Source of the DNA: Nocardia cerradoensis NBRC 101014
GTDB lineage: Bacteria > Actinomycetota > Actinomycetes > Mycobacteriales > Mycobacteriaceae
NCBI RefSeq assembly: GCF_000308535.1
Contig: NZ_BAFW01000002.1
Span: 1-64,000, forward strand
Direction: 5' to 3'
DNA length: 64,000 nucleotides
Part shown: positions 15,738 to 24,071 of the stretch, piece after piece
Numbering within the stretch: the first letter of the stretch is position 1
Layout: every line of letters starts with the position of its first letter
Position numbers and translations under genes: made by a program
The notes under the pieces: model-generated
What the model saw: the letters and a program-made list of their open reading frames with translations, nothing else
What the model was told of the DNA's origin: nothing
The model's database searches: none

Positions 15738-15933
15738 GAAGAAGTCCCTCCTGAACCCGGCTACCAGCCACCCAGGGTAGCGGTTGAACGGGCTTGCGCA
15801 GCCTGAGGGGCGTTTTCGACGGCCTCGATACCGGTTATTTCTGAGCTATTGCCTTGGCCGTCGGACCGGCGCAGTGTAGAGGTGCACGGTGGCGCCACCG
15901 GGGCGCTGCCCCGAGTACAGAGGACATGGACCC

Positions 15934-16560
15934 GTGTACGCACGTTCTACGACTATCCAAGCGAAGACCTCTGCGATCGACACCGGAATCGCGCATATGC
16001 GCGACGAGGTGATGCCTGCCCTGGAGAACATGCCCGGCTGTGTCGGGATGTCGTTGCTGGTCGACCGGAAGTCCGGTCGGTGCATCGCGACGACCTCCTG
16101 GGAATCCGAGGAGATGATGCGCGAGAGCGTCGATCGGGTGCGTTCGCTGCGTGATCGCGCCGTCCGGCTGCTCGGTGCCGATTCGGCGCGGGTCGAGCAG
16201 TGGGAGGTCGCGGCCATGCACCGAGACCATCGCCTGCCCGAAGGCGCATGTGCCCAGCTCACGTGGGCCAAGTCCGACGATACGAGCCGGTTCGAGGGGG
16301 CGATCGATACCTACAAGTCCATGGTGGCCCCGCAGCTGGAACAGATGCCGGGCTTCTGCAGCACGAGTCTGCTGGTCGATCGGGCGGGCGGGCGCGGTGT
16401 CGCGTGCGAGACCTTCGAGAGCGCCGACGCGGTGGAACGCAATCGCGAACAACTCGCCACCCTGCGCCGCGAAGGAACCCGCCGAGCCGGTGTGCACGTG
16501 CTCGAGGTCGGCGATTTCGAGGTCGCTCTCGCGCATCTGCGCGTCCCCGAACTGGTCTGA
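15934..16560 (+). CDS. Tandem ABM-like (dimeric alpha/beta-barrel) protein
   Basis: A 208-residue protein made of two related halves of about 95 residues. Each has the antibiotic-biosynthesis-monooxygenase-like pattern: an N-terminal strand, a helix ending 'MPALENMPGCVGMSLLVDR' or 'MVAPQLEQMPGFCSTSLLVDR', then 'GRCIATTSWESEEMM' or 'GRGVACETFESADAV'. The duplication suggests an intramolecular dimer of a domain that usually pairs. Family members range from monooxygenases to haem-degrading enzymes and stress proteins; no catalytic residues can be assigned. The GTG at 15934 has AGAGGA 9 nt upstream; the in-frame ATG-like start further upstream at 15889 is less likely. Confidence 0.7.
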   Translation: MYARSTTIQAKTSAIDTGIAHMRDEVMPALENMPGCVGMSLLVDRKSGRCIATTSWESEEMMRESVDRVRSLRDRAVRLLGADSARVEQWEVAAMHRDHRLPEGACAQLTWAKSDDTSRFEGAIDTYKSMVAPQLEQMPGFCSTSLLVDRAGGRGVACETFESADAVERNREQLATLRREGTRRAGVHVLEVGDFEVALAHLRVPELV

Positions 16561-16652
16561 GCGCCACGCGGATCGTCGTCGCGCCCGCTGTCATCTCGCG
16601 ATGTCGCGGTTACCGTCGGGCTATCGAAACGAGGCCGGCCCGCTCCCGCACA

Positions 16653-17570
16653 TCACGCCGAAACGTCGCCGATGCAGTATCCGTTGTCCGTCGCTTTCAC
16701 GGTGTATGTCCGTTCCTGCTGGCTGCCGCCGGCCGTGACCGTCGCGGATATGGACAGGTAGGCGCTGTTCAGAGCGGTGGAACTGAGCGACTGATCGGCG
16801 AACGCGGTCGGCGTCGTGAGCTTGGCCGCATTCGTGGCCAGCGGTGGACGCGATGCGCGTCCGGTGCCGTTCGGATCCCAGGCCGTGGCGGCGGTGCACA
16901 CCAGGGGATGGGTGTTCTCCTGGTCCGCCGCGTCGATCGGATGTCCGGTCTGGCGTGACAGATAGCGCCGGACGATGTGGCGGGCGTCGGCGGTCTGGGC
17001 CTCGCTGCCGGTGCCGAAACCGATCTCGGTACCGGCGGGGTAGACCCGTGGGCAGGCATAGCCGGTGGCGATATCGGCTCGCTCGGCGACGACGGTCACC
17101 GCGTCGGCGGCTCCGCTGGCCGACTTCCACACGAGGGCTGTTCCGTTGTCACTGCCCGGCTCGGCCAGCGCCGACTCGATGGCCGGCTTGTCGGAGTACA
17201 TCGTCTCGACGTTGCGGGGAGCCATCGTCCAGCACTTGGCTGCCATGTCCGCCGGAGTGAGTCGCCGCAGATCGGACACCCAGCGAGTCATGGCCTCGGT
17301 GGCCTGCGGATCGGCCGTCACGAGGGCCACCGCGACGGCCGATTCGGGCGCTGCCGGAGCGGGAGCGGCGATCCGCGACGACGACGGTGCGGCGGATTGC
17401 GTTGCCGCGGAGGAATTCTCGGACTTGTGATAGTCGGTGCCCTCGATGCCGACCTGCGAATCACATCCGGCGAGGATGCCCGCGACCACGACCGCCAGAC
17501 CACCTGCCTGCACCGCCGAGAGCCGCCTGCCGCGTCGCGCTGCCCGTCCGGTATGCAGCGCCACGCCCAT
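16653..17570 (-). CDS. Secreted lipoprotein of unknown function
   Basis: A 305-residue protein with a basic N-terminus (several Arg around residues 9-16), a hydrophobic stretch and the lipobox Leu-Ala-Gly-Cys, with Cys36 as the lipidation site. It should be anchored to the outer face of the membrane. A Ser/Ala/Pro-rich linker follows (about 45-90). The globular part (about 95-305) has paired Cys residues ('MAAKCWTMAP', 'GYACPRVYP', 'PLVCTAATAWDP', 'NGYCIGDV') that could form two disulphides. I do not recognise a domain. The ATG at 17570 follows GAGGGGG at short spacing. It is divergent from the acyltransferase gene at 17694. Confidence 0.75.
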   Translation of the reverse strand: MGVALHTGRAARRGRRLSAVQAGGLAVVVAGILAGCDSQVGIEGTDYHKSENSSAATQSAAPSSSRIAAPAPAAPESAVAVALVTADPQATEAMTRWVSDLRRLTPADMAAKCWTMAPRNVETMYSDKPAIESALAEPGSDNGTALVWKSASGAADAVTVVAERADIATGYACPRVYPAGTEIGFGTGSEAQTADARHIVRRYLSRQTGHPIDAADQENTHPLVCTAATAWDPNGTGRASRPPLATNAAKLTTPTAFADQSLSSTALNSAYLSISATVTAGGSQQERTYTVKATDNGYCIGDVSA

Positions 17571-17693
17571 ACCCCCTCGTGGCTTCCGGCCGCCTGCACG
17601 CGATGCTGGATTGGGGCTTTCCACTGCGCTGAACCTCGTTTCCTGTGCGGCGGTCGGTCGCGAAAATGTGACAGCGACTACGCTAGCGGAATT

Positions 17694-18482
17694 GTGGAAC
17701 CCGTATACCGGACGATCATCGGCCTGGCCCGGACCGTCTTCTTCGTACAGGGACTGAAATTCGACGTCACGGGGGCTGAGAACATCCCCGCGCAGGGCGG
17801 CGCGGTCATCACGATCAACCACACCGGCTATATGGACTTCACCTACGCGGGCCTGCCCGCGCGGACGCCGAAGCGCTACATCCGGTTCATGGCGAAGAAG
17901 GAAGTCTTCGACAACCCGATCTCCGGGCCGATCATGCGCGTGCTGCGGCACATCCCGGTCGACCGCGGGGCCGGCGCGGACTCCTACAAGGCGGCCGTCG
18001 ACTATCTGCGCCGCGGCGAACTGGTCGGGGTGTATCCCGAGGCGACCATCAGCCGCAGCTTCGAGATCAAGGAATTCAAATCGGGTGCCGCCCGGATGGC
18101 CGTCGAGGCCGGGGTCCCGATCATCCCGATGACGATCTGGGGTGCGCAGCGAGTCTGGACCAAGGGCCATCCGAAACGCCTGGGCCGCACCAACACCCCC
18201 ATTTCGATCGCCGTCGGCAAACCCATCTTCCCGCCCGCGGAGGCGGACGAGAAGGCGGTCGCCGAACTCACCGAGACCGTGCGCGCGACCATGCAGGACA
18301 TGCTGCTCGGCCTGCAGAAGGACTACCCGCACGAGCCCGGCGCATACTGGGTTCCGGCCCGCTTGGGCGGCGGCGCACCGACACGGGAGGAAGCCGACGC
18401 GATGGACGCGGCCGAGGCCAAGGCGAAGGCGGAGGCGCGCGCGGCACGTCGCGCCGCCGAAACGGGAGATGCCGACGCCTGA
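17694..18482 (+). CDS. PlsC-type 1-acylglycerol-3-phosphate acyltransferase, copy 1
   Basis: A 262-residue acyltransferase. The catalytic motif is His43-x4-Asp48 in 'NHTGYMDF'. The glycerophosphate-binding motif is the variant 'PEATISRSF' (about 118-126) in place of the usual PEGTRS, followed by 'FKSGAARMA' and 'PIIPMTIWGAQRVW'. It is expected to transfer acyl groups at the inner membrane face in phospholipid or related lipid synthesis. A charged, Ala/Lys/Glu-rich tail follows residue 225. The GTG start is inferred from the conserved 'VYRTIIGLARTVFF' beginning; a TACGCT -10 lies 9 nt upstream. It corresponds to one of the Rv3814c-Rv3816c acyltransferases and is followed 37 bp later by a close paralogue. 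Confidence 0.88.
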   Translation: MEPVYRTIIGLARTVFFVQGLKFDVTGAENIPAQGGAVITINHTGYMDFTYAGLPARTPKRYIRFMAKKEVFDNPISGPIMRVLRHIPVDRGAGADSYKAAVDYLRRGELVGVYPEATISRSFEIKEFKSGAARMAVEAGVPIIPMTIWGAQRVWTKGHPKRLGRTNTPISIAVGKPIFPPAEADEKAVAELTETVRATMQDMLLGLQKDYPHEPGAYWVPARLGGGAPTREEADAMDAAEAKAKAEARAARRAAETGDADA

Positions 18483-18519
18483 CGGCAGGGTCGGCCCGGC
18501 AGTACCAGGAGTGTCACCG

Positions 18520-19275
18520 ATGACGCGAGAACCCGTTTTCGACGTCCTCACCGGATTGGTCCGCGCCATCTTCTGGGCACAGGGACTGAAGATCCACATC
18601 GTCGGCGGCGAGCACATCCCGCGTACCGGCGGTGCGGTCCTGGCCGTCAATCACACGGCCTACCTGGACTTCATGGAGGTCGGACTGGTCGGCCGCGAAT
18701 CGGGCCGCAACGTCCGCTACATGATGAAGGCCGAACTCGAACACGGCATCGTCGGCTGGCTCATGAAGCAGTGCAAGGCGATCGGCGTCGACCGCACCGC
18801 CGGCGCCGAGTCCTACGCCCGCGCCGTCACCGCGCTGCGCGAGGGCGAAATCGTCGTCGTCTACCCCGAAGCCACCATCAGCCGCAGCTTCGAACTGAAG
18901 GAATTCAAATCCGGCGCCGCCCGCATGGCGATCGAAGCCGCCGTCCCCATCGTCCCCATGACGATCTGGGGCGCCCAACGCGTCTGGACCAAAGACATCC
19001 CGAAACAACTGGGCCGCCACAACTTCCCGATCCACATCCAGGTAGGCGACCCCATAGCCCCCGTCGACCACGCCGACGACCTCACCGCCGCCCTGCGCTC
19101 CAGCATGGAGAAACTGCTCGACGCAGCGCAACGGGACTACGACATGCCCCCGGGCGCCCGCTGGGTCCCGGCCCGTCTGGGCGGTACCGCACCGACATTG
19201 GAGCAGGCGAAGGTCCTGGAACGCGAGGAGATGGAACGCCGCGCCGCCGCGAAAGCCAAACGCGCACAAGGGTGA
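18520..19275 (+). CDS. PlsC-type acyltransferase, copy 2
   Basis: A 251-residue paralogue of the preceding gene, sharing the block from 'GLK' through 'PEATISRSFE', 'KEFKSGAARMA' and 'PMTIWGAQRVWTK'. The catalytic His45-x4-Asp50 lies in 'NHTAYLDF'. Differences cluster in the N-terminal helix and the region after the HX4D motif, which shapes the acyl-acceptor pocket, so different substrates are plausible. The ATG at 18520 has AGGAG 9 nt upstream; a GTG at 18511 is a possible alternative. The two genes are cotranscribed. A charged, Ala/Lys-rich tail is kept, as in copy 1. Confidence 0.88.
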   Translation: MTREPVFDVLTGLVRAIFWAQGLKIHIVGGEHIPRTGGAVLAVNHTAYLDFMEVGLVGRESGRNVRYMMKAELEHGIVGWLMKQCKAIGVDRTAGAESYARAVTALREGEIVVVYPEATISRSFELKEFKSGAARMAIEAAVPIVPMTIWGAQRVWTKDIPKQLGRHNFPIHIQVGDPIAPVDHADDLTAALRSSMEKLLDAAQRDYDMPPGARWVPARLGGTAPTLEQAKVLEREEMERRAAAKAKRAQG

Positions 19276-19350
19276 AGACGCCGCGACGCGAAGCGATCCG
19301 ACGCTTCGACAGTGCTGTGAACATCCATGTTCGCTTCCGGGGCTATGGGC

Positions 19351-19686
19351 TCAGGATGCAAACATCGTGATGTCGTCCAGCGCATCCTCCGCTCGCCCCG
19401 CCGTCGCACGGTCGTCCAGGAGAACTCGCAGGGCAGGAACGACACGCTCTTTGTCTATTGAGCCGTGTAAACGGGCGAGATGTCCGAGCGCTGTCGCGGC
19501 GACGGCGCGGATTCGCCAGTCCGAGTTGGCAAGCAGCTCCAGTGCTCGGTCGGTCACCCATGCGGAGTCGGAGTCGTGCAGTGCCAACCGGAGGATGGCT
19601 TCACCGGCCCGCTCCGATACACCCGAGTTGATCATGTCCAGTGCGGTAGCTCGGTCGATAGGGTCCAGCCGTTGGTAAATGGTCAT
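19351..19686 (-). CDS. HEAT-repeat-like protein, candidate immunity protein
   Basis: A 111-residue all-helical protein with HEAT-like pairs ('AILRLALHDSDSAWVTDRALELLANSDWRIRAVAATALGHLARLHG' pattern). It overlaps the end of the toxin gene by 4 bp (ATGA), the arrangement expected of an immunity gene directly after a polymorphic toxin. Small HEAT or ankyrin-like proteins are common immunity partners. The direct evidence is position, size and strand only. It ends without a clear hairpin. Confidence 0.65.
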   Translation of the reverse strand: MTIYQRLDPIDRATALDMINSGVSERAGEAILRLALHDSDSAWVTDRALELLANSDWRIRAVAATALGHLARLHGSIDKERVVPALRVLLDDRATAGRAEDALDDITMFAS

Positions 19687-20321
19687 CGCGGTCTGCCTTT
19701 TCTGTCGACGATACCTGCGTTCACGAGAGCGTTCTGCATGTCTGGGCTGAGCTGATCCCAGCTTCGCTGATGTCCGTGATAAATGCCCGATTCGGGATAT
19801 GTTTCGTCGAAGACATCGAATTCTCCGGTGTCGGGGTCGAATCCGACTCGCCGGCTCGTTGTGGGCTTGATAAGCACCGACTCTTCCAATGTTTCCTGAC
19901 CGTGAGTCGGTTCTGGTGCGGCGTTGCCGCGCTGGTTTTTTCCATGCTTCGGCGACTTTTCATAAGTTAGCGCACCCGGTTTGTCACCGAAGGCAATCTC
20001 GGCGCGTGTTGCGATAATGACCGAGAGCCTGTCGACGGCCTGATTGAGCCCGTCGGTCGGAACGCTGTTGAACGCGTCGACGAACCCCTTCGAATTGGCG
20101 TCGAGGGCCGGCAAGCCGAGAACAATCGGCATGGTGCTCGCCCGGTAGGCTCTTTGGATTGCGTTGATGGTGCCCTCGACGGGAACACGGTTGCCGCGCG
20201 CCGCTACGCTTACTGCGAGGCCGACGTCGAACAGACGTCCTGACCTGCCATATTGCGCACGGGCTTCGACGCCTACATTCCCTTCGCTCAGATTGATCTC
20301 GTCGGCGCAGGCTGTGGCCAA
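19683..20321 (-). CDS. C-terminal part of a type VII-secreted toxin, out of frame with its N-terminal part
   Basis: This frame encodes the middle and toxin end of the protein begun at 21010. Its first canonical start (TTG at 20321) lies inside recognisable protein sequence: upstream in the same frame, to about 20440, one reads the natural-looking '...SLAAGRLASPINDYYEATTTLATACADEINL'. So it is not an independent gene. The C-terminal 55 residues ('RRVGFDPDTGEFDVFDE...HGHQRSWDQLSPDMQNALVNAGIVD') resemble the compact nuclease-like tails of polymorphic toxins, possibly the type 17 group; I cannot confirm the family. A Pro/Gln linker precedes it. It overlaps the candidate immunity gene by 4 bp. Confidence 0.6.
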   Translation of the reverse strand: MATACADEINLSEGNVGVEARAQYGRSGRLFDVGLAVSVAARGNRVPVEGTINAIQRAYRASTMPIVLGLPALDANSKGFVDAFNSVPTDGLNQAVDRLSVIIATRAEIAFGDKPGALTYEKSPKHGKNQRGNAAPEPTHGQETLEESVLIKPTTSRRVGFDPDTGEFDVFDETYPESGIYHGHQRSWDQLSPDMQNALVNAGIVDRKGRPR

Positions 20322-21010
20322 TGTCGTAGTTGCTTCGTAATAGTCGTTGATCGGCGAAGCCAGGCGTCCGGCGGCCAGTGAGACAGTTTGAGTGCTGTGT
20401 GTAAATCGTTCAAGCGATGCTGTATCTCGTATCTGTGAGAACTGTCGTCCATATCGATAAAGAGGTCCGAGATCAGCATGATCCGGTAGAGGGTTTCGGA
20501 TATCGCACTATTATCGGCAAAGGCCGTCCACGTATTGTAAGCCTTCTGCAATTTATCTGCGTCGCCGTTGGGGATTCTGCCGAAGGATTTGACGACCTTC
20601 CGGAAAAGGTCATCGAAGAACTCTTTCGCCCCCCCATTGTCGCCGAATCCTATCCCAGTACCGTGGGTCGAATTCGGCAAGGCCACCTTGTATTCACCGA
20701 CCTGACTGATATCCGGTTGTGGTGGGGGCGGGCTCGACTTGTTGGTGATGCCCCAGTTGTACCCTTGGGCGTACAAGACAGCTCCGTAGTTGGTCAGCGC
20801 GTTGGCAAGACTGGCGCAGGCCTGCAACGTACCGCGGGCCGCCTCGTCGTATGCCTGTCCCCATTGCATGCAGCCGGGAGCATCTCCGGCCATTCCGGAC
20901 CACTGCGCTTCGGCCGCTTCGTGGACCGGTTTGTCTGCGGCGCGGAGACTTACGGCCAACTCCCGGCACTTGGTTCCCGCCGTGTAGTACGTCTCCCAGT
21001 CGACGATCAC
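20288..21010 (-). CDS. N-terminal (WXG-like) part of a type VII-secreted toxin, frameshifted
   Basis: From the GTG at 21010 this frame encodes 240 residues. It begins with a WXG100-like helical hairpin ('AEAQWSGMAGDAPGCMQWGQAYDEAARGTLQ', Trp-Ser-Gly as the turn), then a Pro-rich linker and a second helical region ending 'LISDLFIDMDDSS'. After that the reading becomes Trp/Arg/Pro-rich, as expected of a wrong frame, and stops at 20288. The correct continuation lies in another frame at about 20440-20450, so one indel separates the two halves. No homopolymer is present at the junction. The GTG overlaps the previous gene's stop (GTGA). Either this is a pseudogene or the sequence has an error here. 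Confidence 0.6.
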   Translation of the reverse strand: MIVDWETYYTAGTKCRELAVSLRAADKPVHEAAEAQWSGMAGDAPGCMQWGQAYDEAARGTLQACASLANALTNYGAVLYAQGYNWGITNKSSPPPPQPDISQVGEYKVALPNSTHGTGIGFGDNGGAKEFFDDLFRKVVKSFGRIPNGDADKLQKAYNTWTAFADNSAISETLYRIMLISDLFIDMDDSSHRYEIQHRLNDLHTALKLSHWPPDAWLRRSTTITKQLRHWPQPAPTRSI

Positions 21011-21225
21011 CGCTGCCCGCTCTGCAGCATTCGCCAGTTGAGCTCGAGCGCGCGCGAGTAAGCAGAATGCGCCTGTCTGGCGGCGTCGCTCATATCCTTG
21101 ACGCCTTCCACGAGTTCCTTCGCTCCGCTGATCCATTCACGGTGTGCATCGTCGTAGGCGCGGGCGGCCACGCCCTCCCAGCCGGTGCCCTGCAAACTCG
21201 CCACTCGCTGTTCGATATCCGACAA
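21007..21225 (-). CDS. Second WXG100-like protein, start unclear
   Basis: From a TTG at 21225 this gives 72 residues with a WXG turn ('GTGWEGVAARAYDDAHREW') and a C-terminal helix. The same frame upstream, to about 21300, encodes 'ILGDLEQLDHIVSRLSGLAGFIEDHL', which looks like the missing first helix and would give the normal size of about 98 residues. However, it contains no ATG, GTG or TTG: at the expected place the codons read GTC-GCG-ATT. The true start may be ATT or a mutated GTG. The stop overlaps the toxin start by 4 bp. Confidence 0.6.
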   Translation of the reverse strand: MSDIEQRVASLQGTGWEGVAARAYDDAHREWISGAKELVEGVKDMSDAARQAHSAYSRALELNWRMLQSGQR

Positions 21226-21313
21226 GTGGTCCTCGATGAAACCGGCCAGTCCGGACAGGCGGGAGACGATGTGGTCCAGCTGTTCGAGGTCTCCGAGAAT
21301 CGCGACGCCACAG

Positions 21314-21658
21314 TCAGGTCCAATCCAGTCTCGGGATGTTCAGAGCCGCAGCACTGTTCGCGTCGACCGACTGGAACATCTCCGCGGTAACGCCGAGTTT
21401 TTCGGCCAACGAGGCGAGGGCTCGGAAGATCTGGCGCCCACCCGCGTGGACCTCTGTCCAGCCTTGGGAGAACTCGTCGGCGTAGTCGCCCGTCCAGCTG
21501 TCGGTCAGCATGTCCTCGACGTCTTTCGCTGCGGAATCCAATGCATTGTGCAGTGTTTCGGCCAAGCCGTAGATGTAGACGCCCACATCGCGCACCTGTT
21601 CGGGCACGACCGAGAAGCTATGCCCAGGACTCGACGAATTTCCCCCACTGTCGCTCAC
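21314..21658 (-). CDS. WXG100-like ESX substrate/partner
   Basis: A 114-residue protein with a short Ser/Gly-rich head, then the two-helix WXG100 fold with 'DSWTGDYADEFSQGWTEVHAGG' at the hairpin (Trp-Thr-Gly). Such proteins pair with the N-terminal domain of an ESX-exported toxin. The GTG at 21658 has GGGAA just upstream. It is the first gene of the minus-strand cassette WXG, WXG-like, toxin, immunity. The four members are tightly spaced or overlapping, with no promoter-sized gap between them. Confidence 0.75.
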   Translation of the reverse strand: MSDSGGNSSSPGHSFSVVPEQVRDVGVYIYGLAETLHNALDSAAKDVEDMLTDSWTGDYADEFSQGWTEVHAGGRQIFRALASLAEKLGVTAEMFQSVDANSAAALNIPRLDWT

Positions 21659-21716
21659 TTCCCGATGGTATGCCAGGGCCTATCGGTGGTCCAGACGATG
21701 CGACTGTGGTGATCTC

Positions 21717-22373
21717 TCAACTCGGATCCGACCCCCGGATGGCGGCGAACCAGGTGGCGGTGGCGGCCGCTACCACGGTGGCGCCGGCGAAGGCGGGGAG
21801 GCCGCCGCCGGCGACGTATATCCAGAACAGGCCGGCGAAGGGGGCTACGACGGCGAATTGGGCGTCGAGGAGGAGGCGTCGGCCGAGGCGGGTGGCCGCG
21901 GCGGCGTGGGCCGGGCCGTCGGGGTCGGGGCGGGTCGGGTTGTCGATCAGGCGGCCCTGCGGTTCGGAGTCGCGGGCCGCGCCGGAGGCGAACAGGCGGT
22001 GGCCGTGTACGACGACGGCGGCGTCACAGTCGGCCTCGGATTCCGTGAGGACGACCAGTGACGGATCGAAATAGACCGGCAGCCAATGGGTTCGGCCGCC
22101 GGAGCTCAGTTCCAGCCACGATCGGCTGACCAACCGGTTCTGCTGGCGTACCCGCTTCACCCGGAACGTCCCGGCCGGAATCGTGCGCCACGGAACCACC
22201 CCGAACCCCACCGCGAGACGAAACCCGCTGTACAGCAGCACAATCAACCCCACCGCCGCCAGCATGGCCAGCTGTTCCGAATCGGCGAACGGCGCCCAGG
22301 CGATGCAGATCACCAGGGCGCCGATCGTGGTGAGAACCGGATAGGCCAGGGGATGGCCGGTACCGGAAATCAC
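21717..22373 (-). CDS. Small membrane protein of the ABC operon, unknown function
   Basis: A 218-residue protein with two predicted membrane helices near the N-terminus (about 8-25 and 33-55) and two near the C-terminus (about 170-215). Between them is a soluble part with 'PSLVVLTESEADCDAAVVVHGHRLF'. I recognise no domain. The GTG start at 22373 overlaps the stop of the binding-protein gene (GTGA), so it is translationally coupled to the ABC operon and is its last gene. A longer in-frame reading upstream is the shadow of the binding protein. Confidence 0.65.
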   Translation of the reverse strand: MISGTGHPLAYPVLTTIGALVICIAWAPFADSEQLAMLAAVGLIVLLYSGFRLAVGFGVVPWRTIPAGTFRVKRVRQQNRLVSRSWLELSSGGRTHWLPVYFDPSLVVLTESEADCDAAVVVHGHRLFASGAARDSEPQGRLIDNPTRPDPDGPAHAAAATRLGRRLLLDAQFAVVAPFAGLFWIYVAGGGLPAFAGATVVAAATATWFAAIRGSDPS

Positions 22374-24040
22374 TTCAGGTAGCCGACTTTCGTCCAATCC
22401 AGAGTGGCCAGGCCGCGCGCCCCGTAGTTGGCGAGGTTGGACCGGGCCGCGACGATGCCGGGCGACTGCAGCAGCGGGAGGGAATGCCCCTCGGCGAAGA
22501 TCTGGCGGTCGACCTGATTGGCCAGATCGATGGCCTTGCCCGGATCCAGTTCCGAGACGGTCTTCTCGATCAGATCGTTGAGTTCCGGGGAACCGATATG
22601 GCCGTAGTTGCCCTGCCAATTGTTCGGGTCGTATCCCCAGATCTGGTTGATGCTGCCCAGGGGGAACGGGTCACCCACCCAGGAGAACTGCGCCAGATCG
22701 AAATCGCCCTTCTGGAACACATTGGTGAACAAGCCCTGTCCCGGCCGTGTGTCGATGGTGAGTTTCACCCCGATCTTGGCGAGGTTCTGCTGCATGATCT
22801 GCGCCAGCTGCACCCAGGACGGATCGTTGTACATCACATCGCGGATCTCGAGTCTGCGGCCGTCCTTCACGCGCACGTCGCCCTGCAATTTCCAGCCCAG
22901 GGCGTCGAGTTCGCGGGCGGCGGCATCGGGGTCGTAGGGCAGGGCGTTGTCCTGATAACCCTTCTGCCCCTCCAGGTAGATGTGATTGTTCAGCGGTTTG
23001 GGTTCGGCGACCAGACCGTTCTGAATCGCGTTCGCGATGCCCTGCCGATCGATGGCCTTCGAAACGGCTACCCGAACCTTGGGATCCTCGAGAATCGAGC
23101 CGGGAGCGCCGTTGAAGGTCAGATGCGACCACTGCAGCGCCGGTGCCCGGCGGATGGACACATTCGGAACCCCCTGAGCCGTCACCAAATCGCCACGGCT
23201 ACCGATTCCGATCGCGTCGAGTTCATCGTTCTGCAGTGCGGGCACCAGTGCGGCCGAATCGAGCACGCTGAAATTGACGGTATCGAGTTTCGGCGTCGCC
23301 CCCCACCATTTCGGGTTGCGTCCCAGCGTGATCCGCCCCTGAGTCCGGTCGGTGGATTGGACGGCGAACGGTCCGGCCGTCACCTTGATGCCGTCGACGA
23401 GGCTCTTGTTGAACGCCTCCGGATTCGAGGTCACCGACTTCGGGTACAGCATGCTGTTGCCGGAGAATTGGCCCTGCCATTCACCGAAGTGCTTGCTGAA
23501 GGTCAGCACCGCCTGGCGATCGTCGACGCCGCGCTCGACCTTCGCGACCCGATCGAAGCCCATGTTGTTGGCGATCAGGTACTCCGGGTTGCGGCCACTC
23601 AGCGCCTCGGCCTGCGAGGCGATGTCCTCCCAGGTGATCGGCGTCCCGTCCGTCCACACCGCCTTCGGGTTGATGGTGTAGGTGACGGTCTGCGGATCGG
23701 TGCCGGTCAACTCGACATTGGTGAAGTAGTCGGTGTTGAGGTGGGTGCCACCGGCGGCATCGATGGTGAATGCCTGCGGCAGCATCGGCCGCTCCACCGC
23801 GGTGATGTCGTAGTTGTTGCCGTCGATCTGGAGAGTGTTCCAGTTCGGCGGGAATTCCGAGATCGCCAACCGCAGGCTGCCGCCGTCGCGAAGGTCGGCG
23901 ACGTCGTGCGGATTGATGTCGTTGGTCGTGCCGAGAGCGGAGCTCCCGGTCCCGGTCGTGGAGCCCGAACACCCCGACAGCAGCAGTCCGCACGCGACCG
24001 CCGGGATCGCGAGCCGGGTTATTGTCGAACGAATCCGCAT
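22370..24040 (-). CDS. ABC transporter substrate-binding lipoprotein (family 5), copy A
   Basis: A 556-residue extracytoplasmic binding protein, DppA/OppA type. It has a signal peptide with lipobox Leu-Ser-Gly-Cys (Cys24). After a Ser/Thr/Gly-rich linker comes the family-5 core, with 'VTYTINPKAVWTDGTPITWEDI' and 'AVSKAIDRQGIANAI' typical of peptide-binding clusters. It is expected to capture short peptides or similar solutes and deliver them to the permease pair encoded upstream. The ATG at 24040 follows AAAGGAGAA. It is 31 bp downstream of a close paralogue and overlaps the small membrane protein gene. Confidence 0.9.
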   Translation of the reverse strand: MRIRSTITRLAIPAVACGLLLSGCSGSTTGTGSSALGTTNDINPHDVADLRDGGSLRLAISEFPPNWNTLQIDGNNYDITAVERPMLPQAFTIDAAGGTHLNTDYFTNVELTGTDPQTVTYTINPKAVWTDGTPITWEDIASQAEALSGRNPEYLIANNMGFDRVAKVERGVDDRQAVLTFSKHFGEWQGQFSGNSMLYPKSVTSNPEAFNKSLVDGIKVTAGPFAVQSTDRTQGRITLGRNPKWWGATPKLDTVNFSVLDSAALVPALQNDELDAIGIGSRGDLVTAQGVPNVSIRRAPALQWSHLTFNGAPGSILEDPKVRVAVSKAIDRQGIANAIQNGLVAEPKPLNNHIYLEGQKGYQDNALPYDPDAAARELDALGWKLQGDVRVKDGRRLEIRDVMYNDPSWVQLAQIMQQNLAKIGVKLTIDTRPGQGLFTNVFQKGDFDLAQFSWVGDPFPLGSINQIWGYDPNNWQGNYGHIGSPELNDLIEKTVSELDPGKAIDLANQVDRQIFAEGHSLPLLQSPGIVAARSNLANYGARGLATLDWTKVGYLK

Positions 24041-24071
24041 GGTCTCGTTCTCCTTTCGTCGGGACGGGCGG

